Shown: positions 1-7,567, counted from the stretch's first letter. The stretch is 18,218 nucleotides of DNA from Treponema sp. (GCA_031274565.1 JAISPY010000061.1:1-18218); one strand, 5' to 3'. Numbers and translations: made by a program. The notes: generated by a model from the sequence alone, not told the origin.

Positions 1-342
1 CCGGGTTCTTACGTTACCGACGGCCCGTTTATGCACCGCGCTCAGGACGGCGGCCTGCTTATGCTCTGGTCGTCTTTTGGCAAAGAGGGAAACTACGGTA
101 TTGGGACAGCCCGTTCAACGAGCGGGACCCTCGCCGGTCCCTGGGTTCAGGCGGAAGAACCACTGTATAGTGCGGACGGCGGTCACGGTATGCTCTTCCA
201 CGGCCAAGAAGGGGACCTTTATCTGGCGATACATACCCCGAACCAAACGCCTTTTGAGCGCCCGGTTTTTATCGCGGTGACTGAAAGCAGAGGCGGGATT
301 ACCGTGCAAACGGCCCGGCACATCCCAAGCCGTGCGCTATAA
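1..342 (+). CDS. C-terminal part of a glycoside hydrolase family 43 enzyme (5' end outside window)
   Basis: The reading frame is open from base 1 and stops with TAA at 340-342, leaving 113 residues of a longer protein. The text VTDGPFMHR, LLMLWSSFG and DGGHGMLFH, followed by IHTPNQTPFERP, matches the last blades of the five-bladed GH43 propeller. GH43 enzymes remove arabinose or xylose units from plant polysaccharides. The His of the GGHGM motif is the residue that usually sits near the bound ion in the propeller centre. The catalytic Asp and Glu residues would lie upstream and cannot be checked. It ends 39 bases before an ABC sugar permease on the same strand, so it probably belongs to a pentose or arabino-oligosaccharide uptake operon. 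The family is fairly secure; substrate and cellular location are not known. Confidence 0.8.
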   Translation, partial: PGSYVTDGPFMHRAQDGGLLMLWSSFGKEGNYGIGTARSTSGTLAGPWVQAEEPLYSADGGHGMLFHGQEGDLYLAIHTPNQTPFERPVFIAVTESRGGITVQTARHIPSRAL

Positions 343-381
343 GCGGAGAGCCGCTGTCCATATAATTAAGCAGGAGGAACT

Positions 382-1311
382 ATGCATACAAGAAATGTTA
401 TTGTTATCAAAGATCAGGTATCATCCTATCTGTTTCTGTTGCCCTGGCTCTTGGGTTTTTTTGTGCTTACCCTATACCCCATGCTGTATTCGTTTTATCT
501 TTCGTTTACCGAGTACAATATTTTACAGCCCCCCAAATGGGTAGGGATGCGGAACTTGTTCATCATGTTTGCCGGTAACGCCGAATACCCCCGGGACGAG
601 CGGTTTCTCAATTCTCTTTTTGTAACCCTGCGCTTTGTGTTCATTTCCGTGCCCCTCAAGCTGGCCTTCGCCCTGGTGGTTGCCATGCTGATGAACCAAA
701 AGCTCAGGCTCATTCCGTTCTACCGAACCATATACTACATCCCCACGCTCCTGGGCGGTTCAGTGGCCATCGCGGTACTGTGGCGGAGGCTCTTCGCGGG
801 AGACGGCGCCATCAATACCCTCATCAGAATGATCTCCGGAGGCGCCGTAAATCCGCCCTCTTGGATTTCAAGCCCCATCTTCGCGATCTATACGCTGATA
901 CTCCTGGCGGTGTGGCAGTTCGGCTCGCCTATGATCATCTTCCTGGCAGGACTCAAGCAGATTCCCCATGAATATTACGAGGCCGCCAGCGTGGACGGCG
1001 CGGGAAAGACCAGGCAGTTCTTTGCTATCACCCTGCCGAGCCTTTCACCCATTATTTTCTTCAACCTGGTGATGCAGATGATCAGCGCCTTCCAGTCCTT
1101 TACCCAGGCATACATCATCTCAGGGGGCAACGGCGGCCCGGTGGACTCCACCATGTTCTACAGTCTGTACCTGTATTTGCGGGGCTTTGCCCATTCCCAG
1201 ATGGGGTACGCCGCGGCTATGGCCTGGGTACTGCTGCTCATTATTGCGGTGTTGACGGTCTTGACGTTTAGGGGTTCGAATTCCCTGGTAAGCTACGGAG
1301 GCGGAGAATGA
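382..1311 (+). CDS. Carbohydrate ABC transporter permease, MalF/UgpA type
   Basis: This is a 309-residue inner-membrane protein with about six hydrophobic segments; the first is near residues 16-38. The cytoplasmic EAA loop that docks on the ATPase is at 200-219 (EAASVDGAG, then ITLPSL), as in binding-protein-dependent transport permeases of the carbohydrate uptake family 1. The start at 382 is set by an AGGAGG ribosome binding site at 372-377. It overlaps the next permease by four bases (ATGA at 1308-1311), the usual sign of translational coupling. With the second permease it should form the heterodimeric channel for a sugar taken up from the periplasm. No ATPase gene lies in the window, so a shared MsmX/UgpC-type ATPase encoded elsewhere is likely. 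Substrate is inferred only from the GH43 neighbour. Confidence 0.93.
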   Translation: MHTRNVIVIKDQVSSYLFLLPWLLGFFVLTLYPMLYSFYLSFTEYNILQPPKWVGMRNLFIMFAGNAEYPRDERFLNSLFVTLRFVFISVPLKLAFALVVAMLMNQKLRLIPFYRTIYYIPTLLGGSVAIAVLWRRLFAGDGAINTLIRMISGGAVNPPSWISSPIFAIYTLILLAVWQFGSPMIIFLAGLKQIPHEYYEAASVDGAGKTRQFFAITLPSLSPIIFFNLVMQMISAFQSFTQAYIISGGNGGPVDSTMFYSLYLYLRGFAHSQMGYAAAMAWVLLLIIAVLTVLTFRGSNSLVSYGGGE

Positions 1312-2162
1312 AAGAGCAGACCCTTGCCCAGCGGCTGGTTACATCCGGCATTTCAAATCTTATCATCATTGCCTTGGGTTTTGCCATGCTCTACCCGGTC
1401 ATCTGGCTTATTATGGCTTCATTTAAGGAAGGCTCCCAGATATTCAGCGATCCCAGCCTTTTGCCGAAAACATGGACGCTGCAAAATTATCGCAACGGCT
1501 GGAGCGGTATCGGCATTGTTCCCTTTGGTACGTTTTTTATCAATTCGTTTATCATTTGCAGCCTGTGCATTGTGGCGAATAGCATCTTCTGCTCCCTCAC
1601 GGCCTACGCCTTTGCCCGGCTGCGTTTTAAGGGAAGGAACCTCTGGTTCGCCGTCATGATTCTAACCATGATGCTGCCCGGACACGTAACCACCATTCCC
1701 CGGTACATCATCTTCCGTTCTTTCGGCTGGATCAATACGTTCCTGCCGTTTATCGTGCCCAAGCTCTTTGCCACGGACGCCTTCTTTGTGTTCCTGCTGG
1801 TCCAGTTTATCCGCAGCCTGCCTAAGGATATGGATGAATCGGCCCGTATGGACGGCTGCGGAAAGCTCGGCATTTACTTGAGAATTATCGTACCCTTGAG
1901 CGTACCAGCCCTGATTACCACCGTGCTTTTTACCTTCCTGTGGACCTGGGACGACTTCTTCAACCAGATGCTCTATCTCAATTCACCGGGAAAATACACG
2001 GTACCTATGGGCTTACGGCTTTTCCTGGATTCTTCGGGGGTCTCCTCCTGGGGTTCCATGTTCGCTATGTCGGTGCTGTCGCTGATTCCCTGTTTTATCC
2101 TTTTCTTCTCCCTGCAGAAGTACTTTGTGCAGGGAGTCGCCACGACGGGTATCAAGGGGTAG
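1308..2162 (+). CDS. Carbohydrate ABC transporter permease, MalG/UgpE type
   Basis: This 284-residue membrane protein is the partner of the permease before it. The first membrane segment is near residues 17-38, and further hydrophobic stretches lie around 78-103, 112-128, 143-166, 196-216 and 251-275. The EAA loop is recognisable at 177-197 as ESARMDGCGKLG then RIIVPL, with Ser in place of the usual second Ala. The start overlaps the previous stop codon in ATGA, so no separate ribosome binding site is needed. The stop at 2160-2162 is followed after 32 bases by the binding-protein gene. Family assignment is secure; the sugar is not known. Confidence 0.93.
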   Translation: MKEQTLAQRLVTSGISNLIIIALGFAMLYPVIWLIMASFKEGSQIFSDPSLLPKTWTLQNYRNGWSGIGIVPFGTFFINSFIICSLCIVANSIFCSLTAYAFARLRFKGRNLWFAVMILTMMLPGHVTTIPRYIIFRSFGWINTFLPFIVPKLFATDAFFVFLLVQFIRSLPKDMDESARMDGCGKLGIYLRIIVPLSVPALITTVLFTFLWTWDDFFNQMLYLNSPGKYTVPMGLRLFLDSSGVSSWGSMFAMSVLSLIPCFILFFSLQKYFVQGVATTGIKG

Positions 2163-2194
2163 GTTCCCCTTTAGGATATTTTTTGGAGGTAAAC

Positions 2195-3490
2195 ATGAAA
2201 AAATGCATGTTTGTTTTGGTTGCGCTTGCGGTATCAAGTGCAGTGATTTTTGCCAGTGGTGGTCAGCCAAAGTCTGAAGCGACTGCTACCGGTTCTGGAG
2301 CGGCGGTACGCTGGTCCTTCTGGGGCGGGGAAGCCCGCATCAAGAATACTCAGCTTGCGATCGATAAATTTACCGAGCGCACGGGTATCATTGTTGCGGC
2401 AGAGCCTGCTCCTGGTACGGGGGATCACTTCAACAAATTCAAGACCCAGTTTGCCGGCGGCAATGCAGCGGATATTATTCAACTGGGAGGCGATTTTTCT
2501 AATTTACAGGTCGGCGATGATGTGGGTTCCGTCCTGCTCCCCCTGGATGCCTATGTGAAAAGCGGCGTAATTGATACGTCCAAGGTTGACGCTGCGGCCA
2601 TCGCCGCAGGTACGGTGAACGGTGTGCTCTACGCCCTTCCCCTGGCCGCCAATATGCCGAGCATCCTGTACAACAAGTCCCTGCTTGAAAGGGCCGGCGC
2701 TCCCCTGCCCAAGGTTTCCATGACCTGGGCCGAGTTCAACGATTGGCTTGGGGCGGTGAAGGCGAAACTCCCCCAGGGGGTATACCCCCTGGCCGATAAC
2801 AGCGCCAATTCCGATCAGTCTTTCTTTTTCGGGTACTGGTGTCGCCAGAACAAAACCTCCATGTGGGACGGCAAGCAAACGCACCTGACCCCTGCAGAGG
2901 CACAAAAATACTTCGATCTCTGGGCCGGTTACCGCAGCGCCGAGTTGATTCCCCCCGCAGCGTCCGCGGCGGATTATGCCGAAACCAACGAGTCCACTTC
3001 CTCCCTCATCGCGGGGAAGGCGGCGGCCTGCGTTATCTGGTCGAATCAGCTTCTGAACTATCAAAACGCCACCAATGATGAACTGGACCTCATTGAGTTC
3101 CCCAACGCTGCCGCGAGCAAAGCCCTCTGGGGCCAGATGAGCCAGATGATGGCTATCAGTAAAAATTCGAAGAACGCCGAAGCCGCCGCCAAGTTCATCA
3201 GTTACCGGGTGAACGATCCAGGGGTGTGGCAGATCATGGGCGCGGATCCCGGCACTCCGGTCAACTCCGAAGGCCGGAACATCGTTGCCACCACCCCTGC
3301 GGCCCAGAAGATAGCGGCGTACCTGAACGTCGCCGGCGCCCACGCCTATGCCCGGGATCCGAACATGCCCGGCGATTCCGAATGGAACAGCAGTTTCTTC
3401 CTGATTGCCCAGAATGTGGCTTACGGCCAGGTCACCAGCGCCCAGGCCGGCCAGCAGGTAGTGGACCTCATCACGAGGCTTACCCGCTAA
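2195..3490 (+). CDS. Sugar ABC transporter substrate-binding protein
   Basis: The likely start is ATG 2195, preceded by GGAGG at 2185-2189; it gives 431 residues. The open frame runs further upstream inside the permease gene, but only this start begins with a normal signal peptide: MKKC, a hydrophobic run to about residue 20, then a possible cleavage after VIFA. There is no Cys at the cleavage site, so unlike many spirochaete binding proteins it does not look like a lipoprotein and may be free in the periplasm. The mature part begins WSFWGG and contains FTERTGI, FKTQFAGGNAADIIQLGGD and later WGQMSQMMAISKNSKNAEAA, the layout of family 1 extracellular solute-binding proteins. It closes the operon and is followed by a strong terminator. 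It should deliver the sugar to the two upstream permeases. Confidence 0.92.
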   Translation: MKKCMFVLVALAVSSAVIFASGGQPKSEATATGSGAAVRWSFWGGEARIKNTQLAIDKFTERTGIIVAAEPAPGTGDHFNKFKTQFAGGNAADIIQLGGDFSNLQVGDDVGSVLLPLDAYVKSGVIDTSKVDAAAIAAGTVNGVLYALPLAANMPSILYNKSLLERAGAPLPKVSMTWAEFNDWLGAVKAKLPQGVYPLADNSANSDQSFFFGYWCRQNKTSMWDGKQTHLTPAEAQKYFDLWAGYRSAELIPPAASAADYAETNESTSSLIAGKAAACVIWSNQLLNYQNATNDELDLIEFPNAAASKALWGQMSQMMAISKNSKNAEAAAKFISYRVNDPGVWQIMGADPGTPVNSEGRNIVATTPAAQKIAAYLNVAGAHAYARDPNMPGDSEWNSSFFLIAQNVAYGQVTSAQAGQQVVDLITRLTR

Positions 3491-3511
3491 GGGTTTGTAA
3501 GGTTTTAGATT

Positions 3512-3551
3512 CGGCGGTGCTGCGGAGGAGTGTTCGCCACCGCCGTTTTTT
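3512..3551 (+). terminator. Rho-independent terminator of the GH43/ABC transporter operon
   Basis: An 8-bp perfect stem, CGGCGGTG at 3512-3519 and CACCGCCG at 3538-3545, is followed directly by six T residues (3546-3551). It begins 22 bases after the binding-protein stop codon. No T run follows the stem on the minus strand, so it acts for plus-strand transcription only. Confidence 0.88.
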
Positions 3552-3780
3552 AAAGCACCGAGGTAATCGCAACGGTACGGCCCTACGGGGTATGTTCCTC
3601 CCCGAGCCTGGCGAGCCGTACCGTGCCCCGGTCTACGCCGCGCGCTCCCCTGGTTCCCGCTCATGTTTGCGCATTAAGCACGGTGGTCATTCCCTCATTC
3701 GCGTCATTCACGGACTCTTTTGTTTATATGCGCCGGTCCACAGGATGGTGCGGTACCCATGGACCATTACAGATGCCTCC
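3552..3780. other. Intergenic region downstream of guaA with a long inverted repeat
   Basis: No convincing gene is seen in these 229 bases between the convergent transporter operon and guaA. They hold a perfect 10-bp inverted repeat, ACGGTACGGC at 3572-3581 and GCCGTACCGT at 3615-3624. The loop contains a smaller stem, CGGGG 3586-3590 with CCCCG 3600-3604. A cluster of three TCATTC units lies at 3687, 3695 and 3704. Neither structure is followed by a T run, so guaA has no obvious intrinsic terminator here. Confidence 0.6.
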
Positions 3781-5451
3781 CTACTCCCACTCAATCGTTG
3801 CCGGCGGCTTAGACGAAATATCGTAGGTAACCCGGCCTATATCCTTCACCGTATTGGTAATGCGGGTGGCAATTTCCAAGAGGTCCTTCAGGGGAAAGGG
3901 ATACACATCCGCGCTCATGCCATCGGCGCTGGTGACGGCCCGGAGTGCAAGCACTTGACCGTACTGGCGGACATCTCCGGCCACACCCACCGAGCGGATG
4001 GGGAGCAGTACCGCGAAGGCCTGCCATATCTCGTCATACAGGCTGCACTCCCCTCCGGGGGAACGACGGCGCTTTAATTCCTCTATATATATCGCGTCCG
4101 CTTCCCGGAGTAGATCGCACTTTTCTCGGGTAACTTCCCCAAGAATACGAACCGCCAAACCAGGGCCAGGGAAGGGATGCCGACGAATCACCGCTTCATC
4201 CACCCCAAGAAAACGGCCAAGACTTCTCACCTCGTCCTTGTAGAGCTTGTCCAGCGGCTCAATGAGACGCCCAGCCTGACGCTTGGCATCGACTAAGGGG
4301 CTACCGACATTGTGGTGGCTCTTGATGAGATGGGCCTTTGCGCCTATCCCCTTGCCGCTCTCGATAAGATCGGTGTACAGGGTACCCTGGGCAAGGAAGT
4401 ACTGCTCAGGAAGGCCCAAACGGGATACTTCCCGTTCCTGAATACGGATGAATAGGTCCCCGATAACCTTGCGCTTGGCTTCGCTTGCTTTTAGTCCCTT
4501 GAGCGCGCTGAAGAATTCCGCGGCGCAGAGGATGATATGCAGATGCCGGGCGCCCAGCCTTTTGAGGCTTGCGGTAACCGTGAGGGTCTCATCTTTTCGC
4601 ATAAGTCCAGTGTCCATGTACATGAGATGTACCTGCTCAGGATCAAGAGTCTTGAGCAGCAGCGCGCCGGCTACGGTGGAGTCCACCCCGCCGGAAATGA
4701 GGAGCAGCACCGGACTCGTACCCACCTGTTCCGCGAGAGAACGGCTCAACTTTTCAAAATAGCGTTCCATGGTCCATTCGGCAGCACAGCCGCAGATCCC
4801 GAACACAAAGGCGGCGAGCAGTTCCCGGCCCCGCTCGCAGTGGCTCACTTCAGGGTGAAACTGCAGTCCGAACCAGGGCTGTGATTCATGGACCGTCACC
4901 GCAGGGAAACCGGTACTGCTCCTCCCGTACTCCCGGAAACCCGGCGCAAGCCGGGTCAGGGTATCCCCGTGGCTCATCCAGGCGGTAAAGGTGAAGCGGG
5001 TATCAGCACCGTTTCTGCGGGACGGTCCGGGGCATCCTGCAATGATGCTGGAGAGGGGTAAGGCGTGGTCAAAACCCGTGAAAAACCGCAGGGTTTGGTC
5101 CGGAAGCCCCGCACTGGGCAGGTCTACCTGTACGGTGACTCCGCCGTATTCCCGCCGGGGCAGCGGCTCCACCAGGCCCCCCAGATCCGAAGTCATCCGC
5201 TGTAGCCCGTAGCAGATACCTAACAGGGGAAGGCCGCAGGTGTAGAGCTTCTGATCCGGAATCGCCCCGTGCGGGGTGTACACCGATTCCGGGGAACCGG
5301 ATAGGATGATGCCCCGGACCCCGGTAAGGACCTCAGGGGTAAGGGAGGCATCCCCGGGGATGATTTCCGTATAGACCGCCAAGTCCCGGATACGCCGGCT
5401 GATAAGCGCGGTGGTCTGGCTCCCAAAATCAAGGATCAGTATCTTATCCAT
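3781..5451 (-). CDS. guaA: GMP synthase (glutamine-hydrolysing)
   Basis: This 556-residue cytoplasmic enzyme converts XMP to GMP with ATP and glutamine. The N-terminal class I glutamine amidotransferase carries LDFGSQ at 8-13, the nucleophile Cys80 in LGICYGLQ, and His199 and Glu201 in QFHPEVSH. The ATP-pyrophosphatase P-loop SGGVDSTV is at 253-260, and the C-terminal dimerisation domain ends in the characteristic KPPATIEWE. It is longer than the usual 510-525 residues. The extra length lies in the amidotransferase domain around residues 122-153, between RFFTGF and the conserved WMSHGD. The start is preceded by a modest AGAGGT. It lies 60 bases downstream of purA on the same strand and is probably co-transcribed with it. 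The pair covers the last step to GMP and the first committed step from IMP to AMP. Confidence 0.97.
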   Translation of the reverse strand: MDKILILDFGSQTTALISRRIRDLAVYTEIIPGDASLTPEVLTGVRGIILSGSPESVYTPHGAIPDQKLYTCGLPLLGICYGLQRMTSDLGGLVEPLPRREYGGVTVQVDLPSAGLPDQTLRFFTGFDHALPLSSIIAGCPGPSRRNGADTRFTFTAWMSHGDTLTRLAPGFREYGRSSTGFPAVTVHESQPWFGLQFHPEVSHCERGRELLAAFVFGICGCAAEWTMERYFEKLSRSLAEQVGTSPVLLLISGGVDSTVAGALLLKTLDPEQVHLMYMDTGLMRKDETLTVTASLKRLGARHLHIILCAAEFFSALKGLKASEAKRKVIGDLFIRIQEREVSRLGLPEQYFLAQGTLYTDLIESGKGIGAKAHLIKSHHNVGSPLVDAKRQAGRLIEPLDKLYKDEVRSLGRFLGVDEAVIRRHPFPGPGLAVRILGEVTREKCDLLREADAIYIEELKRRRSPGGECSLYDEIWQAFAVLLPIRSVGVAGDVRQYGQVLALRAVTSADGMSADVYPFPLKDLLEIATRITNTVKDIGRVTYDISSKPPATIEWE

Positions 5452-5491
5452 GCTATACCTCTATAACCATAGGGAGTTCTCGGGAACATCC

Positions 5492-5513
5492 AAGGCTCAA
5501 AAGCCGCAGCCTT
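5492..5513 (-). other. Hairpin between purA and guaA
   Basis: Reading the minus strand, AAGGCT (5513-5508) pairs with AGCCTT (5497-5492) around a 10-base loop. The first arm includes part of the purA stop codon. No T run follows, so it is more likely a stabilising or processing stem in a shared purA-guaA transcript than a terminator. It is short and may be chance. Confidence 0.3.
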
Positions 5514-6741
5514 ATGAGCGCGTCCACGGGCTTTTCCTTATGATGGTCTCCTTACGATCATAGCCTACCGAGACGATGTCGATGGGAGTTTCACAGAAAC
5601 GCTCGATAAACTCGATGTATTCCATGGCTGCTACGGGGAATTCTTCGTAGGTCAGGGCATGGGAGAGGGACTGCTTCCAGCCGGGAAAAGAACGGAGTAC
5701 CGGCTTGGCATGATTGAGGGCTTCCAGCGAAGCGGGAAAGCTCTCCACGATCCGGTCCCCGATACGGTAGGCAATACATGCCTTGATATCCTCGAGGGTA
5801 TCGTACACATCCAGATGGGTCATCACCAGGGAGTCAATGGAGTTGGTGAGACAGGCGTAGCGCAGGGCCACCAGGTCCAGATAGCCGCAGCGCCGGGGCC
5901 TCCCCGTGGTAACCCCGTATTCTCGGCCCGTATCCCGGACAAAACGGCAGAGTTCGTCCTCCCCATCAGCATCGAATTCACTGGGGAAGGGGCCATTCCC
6001 CACCCGGGTCGAGTAGGCTTTGAAAACCCCCAAGACCTTATCCAGGGCGCGGGGACCTACGCAGCCCCCTACCGCCGCTCCTGCGGCGCAGGACATACCG
6101 CTTGAAACATAGGGATAGGTCCCTAGATCCAGGTCTAAAAGGGTCCCTTGAGCGCCTTCAAAGAGGATCTGGGAGTTCTTACGATGGACCAGGTAGGCAG
6201 ATAGGTCAATGGACATGGCCAAGAGCTTTTCCCGATAAGGGGCAAGGAAGTCCCGATCTGCGGTTTCCAGTTCCTCTAGTTTGTCCTCCCCGGTAAGGTC
6301 TGCAATACGGATCCCTTCCCGGTCGCTCTTCATGGAATAGGTGATGCCGATGCCCCGGCCAGTGGTGCCGATGGGCTTTTTCCGGGCCTGGTCCCGCTCC
6401 TGGTCGATCCGGATGTACCGGGGGAGCACGAGATGCGCCCGGTCCGCAATAAAGACCCTGCCCGTGGTGTCGATGCCTCGTTCTTCCAGCATCGCCAGCT
6501 CCGTAAAAAGGGCCGCCGGGTCAATGACCATACCTGCACCCAGGATGACCATCTTATCCGGATAAAGGACCCCTGAAGGAATCAAGTGCAGGGCGTACTC
6601 CTCGTTCCCAATGACGATGGTATGACCTGCGTTGGCCCCGCCGGAAAACCGGACGATTATCTGGGCCTCTCTCGCCAGGTAATCCACGATCTTACCCTTG
6701 CCTTCATCTCCCCACTGGGCGCCGATGACCACAACTTTCAT
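5512..6741 (-). CDS. purA: Adenylosuccinate synthetase
   Basis: This 409-residue cytoplasmic enzyme joins IMP and aspartate using GTP to make adenylosuccinate, the first step from IMP to AMP. The N-terminal signature QWGDEGKGK is at 9-17, with the expected catalytic Asp12, and His40 is in GGANAGHT. IGTTGRGIG, TRVGNGPFPSE, TTGRPRRCG and the GTP-site VSVGYDRKETI are all present. Two IMP-site stretches depart from the family: the usual YVTSSNTTAGG is YVSSGMSCAAGAA, and the Pro-Ala-Tyr after GRGIG is Ile-Thr-Tyr. It is also about 20 residues shorter than usual. The start at 6741 has GGAG five bases upstream, the last copy of a three-fold repeat. It is the first gene of a likely purA-guaA operon. 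Confidence 0.96.
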   Translation of the reverse strand: MKVVVIGAQWGDEGKGKIVDYLAREAQIIVRFSGGANAGHTIVIGNEEYALHLIPSGVLYPDKMVILGAGMVIDPAALFTELAMLEERGIDTTGRVFIADRAHLVLPRYIRIDQERDQARKKPIGTTGRGIGITYSMKSDREGIRIADLTGEDKLEELETADRDFLAPYREKLLAMSIDLSAYLVHRKNSQILFEGAQGTLLDLDLGTYPYVSSGMSCAAGAAVGGCVGPRALDKVLGVFKAYSTRVGNGPFPSEFDADGEDELCRFVRDTGREYGVTTGRPRRCGYLDLVALRYACLTNSIDSLVMTHLDVYDTLEDIKACIAYRIGDRIVESFPASLEALNHAKPVLRSFPGWKQSLSHALTYEEFPVAAMEYIEFIERFCETPIDIVSVGYDRKETIIRKSPWTRS

Positions 6742-6746
6742 ATATA

Positions 6747-6778
6747 CTCCTTAATACTCCATTAATACTCCATTAATA
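6747..6778 (-). repeat. Three tandem 10-11-bp units carrying -10-like and ribosome-binding sequences before purA
   Basis: On the minus strand TATTAATGGAG (6778-6768), TATTAATGGAG (6767-6757) and TATTAAGGAG (6756-6747) follow each other without gaps. Each unit contains a TATTAA that could serve as a -10 box and a GGAG that could bind 16S rRNA. Only the last GGAG is correctly spaced from the purA ATG at 6741. The first two units also encode ATG-GAG-TAT-TAA, overlapping by one base at 6762. Confidence 0.85.
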
Positions 6779-6802
6779 CTGGAGGCAGTTCCAACATGTC
6801 AG
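6773..6802 (-). promoter_or_regulatory. Predicted purA promoter
   Basis: On the minus strand CTGACA (6802-6797), an 18-base spacer and TATTAA (6778-6773) make a plausible sigma70 promoter, giving a leader of about 25 bases before purA. The -35 box sits in the 11-base gap of a perfect 7-bp inverted repeat, GTTCCAA 6788-6794 and TTGGAAC 6806-6812, which may be an operator. The other TATTAA copies downstream could give alternative start points. Confidence 0.45.
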
Positions 6803-6926
6803 ATTTTGGAACCAGCTCAATGACTAGCACGGTTTTCCCGGAAACAAAAAAACACCAAAAAACCCAAGTGCCACGCACCCAAACAGCGGGAAACAGGACG
6901 CGGGGCAGGTGGGTCTTCCCGGTGGT

Positions 6927-7565
6927 TTAGCCCGCATCCGCCCAATTCGTGGACTTTTTATCCAGTCCCACATAGTAGGTTTCACAAGAGGTTCCCCGGC
7001 AAGCGGCGGGTTTAAAACTCTTGGCGGTTTTAAACCGTTCCCGGATACGCTTGAGCAGATTAGGGCTTTCCCCTCCCTGGAATACCTTCACTACCAGGTT
7101 TCCGCCTTTGAACAGGGCCAGGTCCGCGTATTCCAGGGCAGCCTCAGCTAAGACCAGGGACCGGAGCGCATCCACTGAGGGGTGTCCGGTGGTCCCTGGG
7201 GCTGCGTCACTCATCACCAGATGAAACGGTCCCTGGACCAGGATCGCCTCCTGGATTTCCCGACTGGTGAGGTCCCCTTGGAGGAAACAGTACCGATCCC
7301 CGCTCAAAAGTCCGCCATCGTAGTCCCGAGCAAGGGAGGAACGATCGACCCCCAGGATGAACCCTCCCGCACCCAGTCGTTTGAGCGCGTAGAGGCTCCA
7401 GCTTCCCGGAGCGGCTCCCAAATCCAAGACCTTACCGGGCTTAGGATGACCGGAGAAAAGGCCGAACTTTTCATCCATGGCTTGTAACTTATACACCGAC
7501 CGGGCAGGGTAGCCTTCTTGCTTTGCTTTTACGGACCAATAGTCCGGTTTTTCATACCGTGTCAT
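6927..7565 (-). CDS. rlmE: 23S rRNA (uridine-2'-O-)-methyltransferase RlmE (FtsJ/RrmJ)
   Basis: The 212-residue protein is the SAM-dependent methyltransferase that 2'-O-methylates the uridine equivalent to U2552 in the 23S rRNA A-loop. The K-D-K-E catalytic set is visible: Lys26 in SVYKL, Asp120 in MSDAAPGTTGH, Lys160 in LVVKVFQGG and Glu195 in SCETYYVG. The SAM-binding motif I is VLDLGAAPGSW at 46-56. Length is close to the usual 205-210 residues. The ATG at 7565 was chosen because the family consensus begins there (MTRYEKPDYW, then KAKQEGYPARSVYKL). The frame opens further upstream but that part is unlike the family. There is no good ribosome binding site at this start. It is divergent from the polyprenyl synthetase, with only 48 bases between the start codons. 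Confidence 0.94.
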   Translation of the reverse strand: MTRYEKPDYWSVKAKQEGYPARSVYKLQAMDEKFGLFSGHPKPGKVLDLGAAPGSWSLYALKRLGAGGFILGVDRSSLARDYDGGLLSGDRYCFLQGDLTSREIQEAILVQGPFHLVMSDAAPGTTGHPSVDALRSLVLAEAALEYADLALFKGGNLVVKVFQGGESPNLLKRIRERFKTAKSFKPAACRGTSCETYYVGLDKKSTNWADAG

Positions 7566-7567
7566 GC

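Noticed and set aside
1940..2194. Upstream extension of the binding-protein frame
   Set aside because: It lies inside the permease gene in another frame; the signal peptide and GGAGG fix the start at 2195.
2504..3664. Long minus-strand ORF (386 codons) opposite the binding-protein gene
   Set aside because: Its sequence is the antisense image of a secure gene with high GC at third positions, it has no recognisable domain, and it runs over the terminator.
3226..4077. Plus-strand ORF of 283 codons spanning the binding-protein end and guaA
   Set aside because: It overlaps two secure genes and a terminator, has Arg/Pro/His-rich shadow composition and no family likeness.
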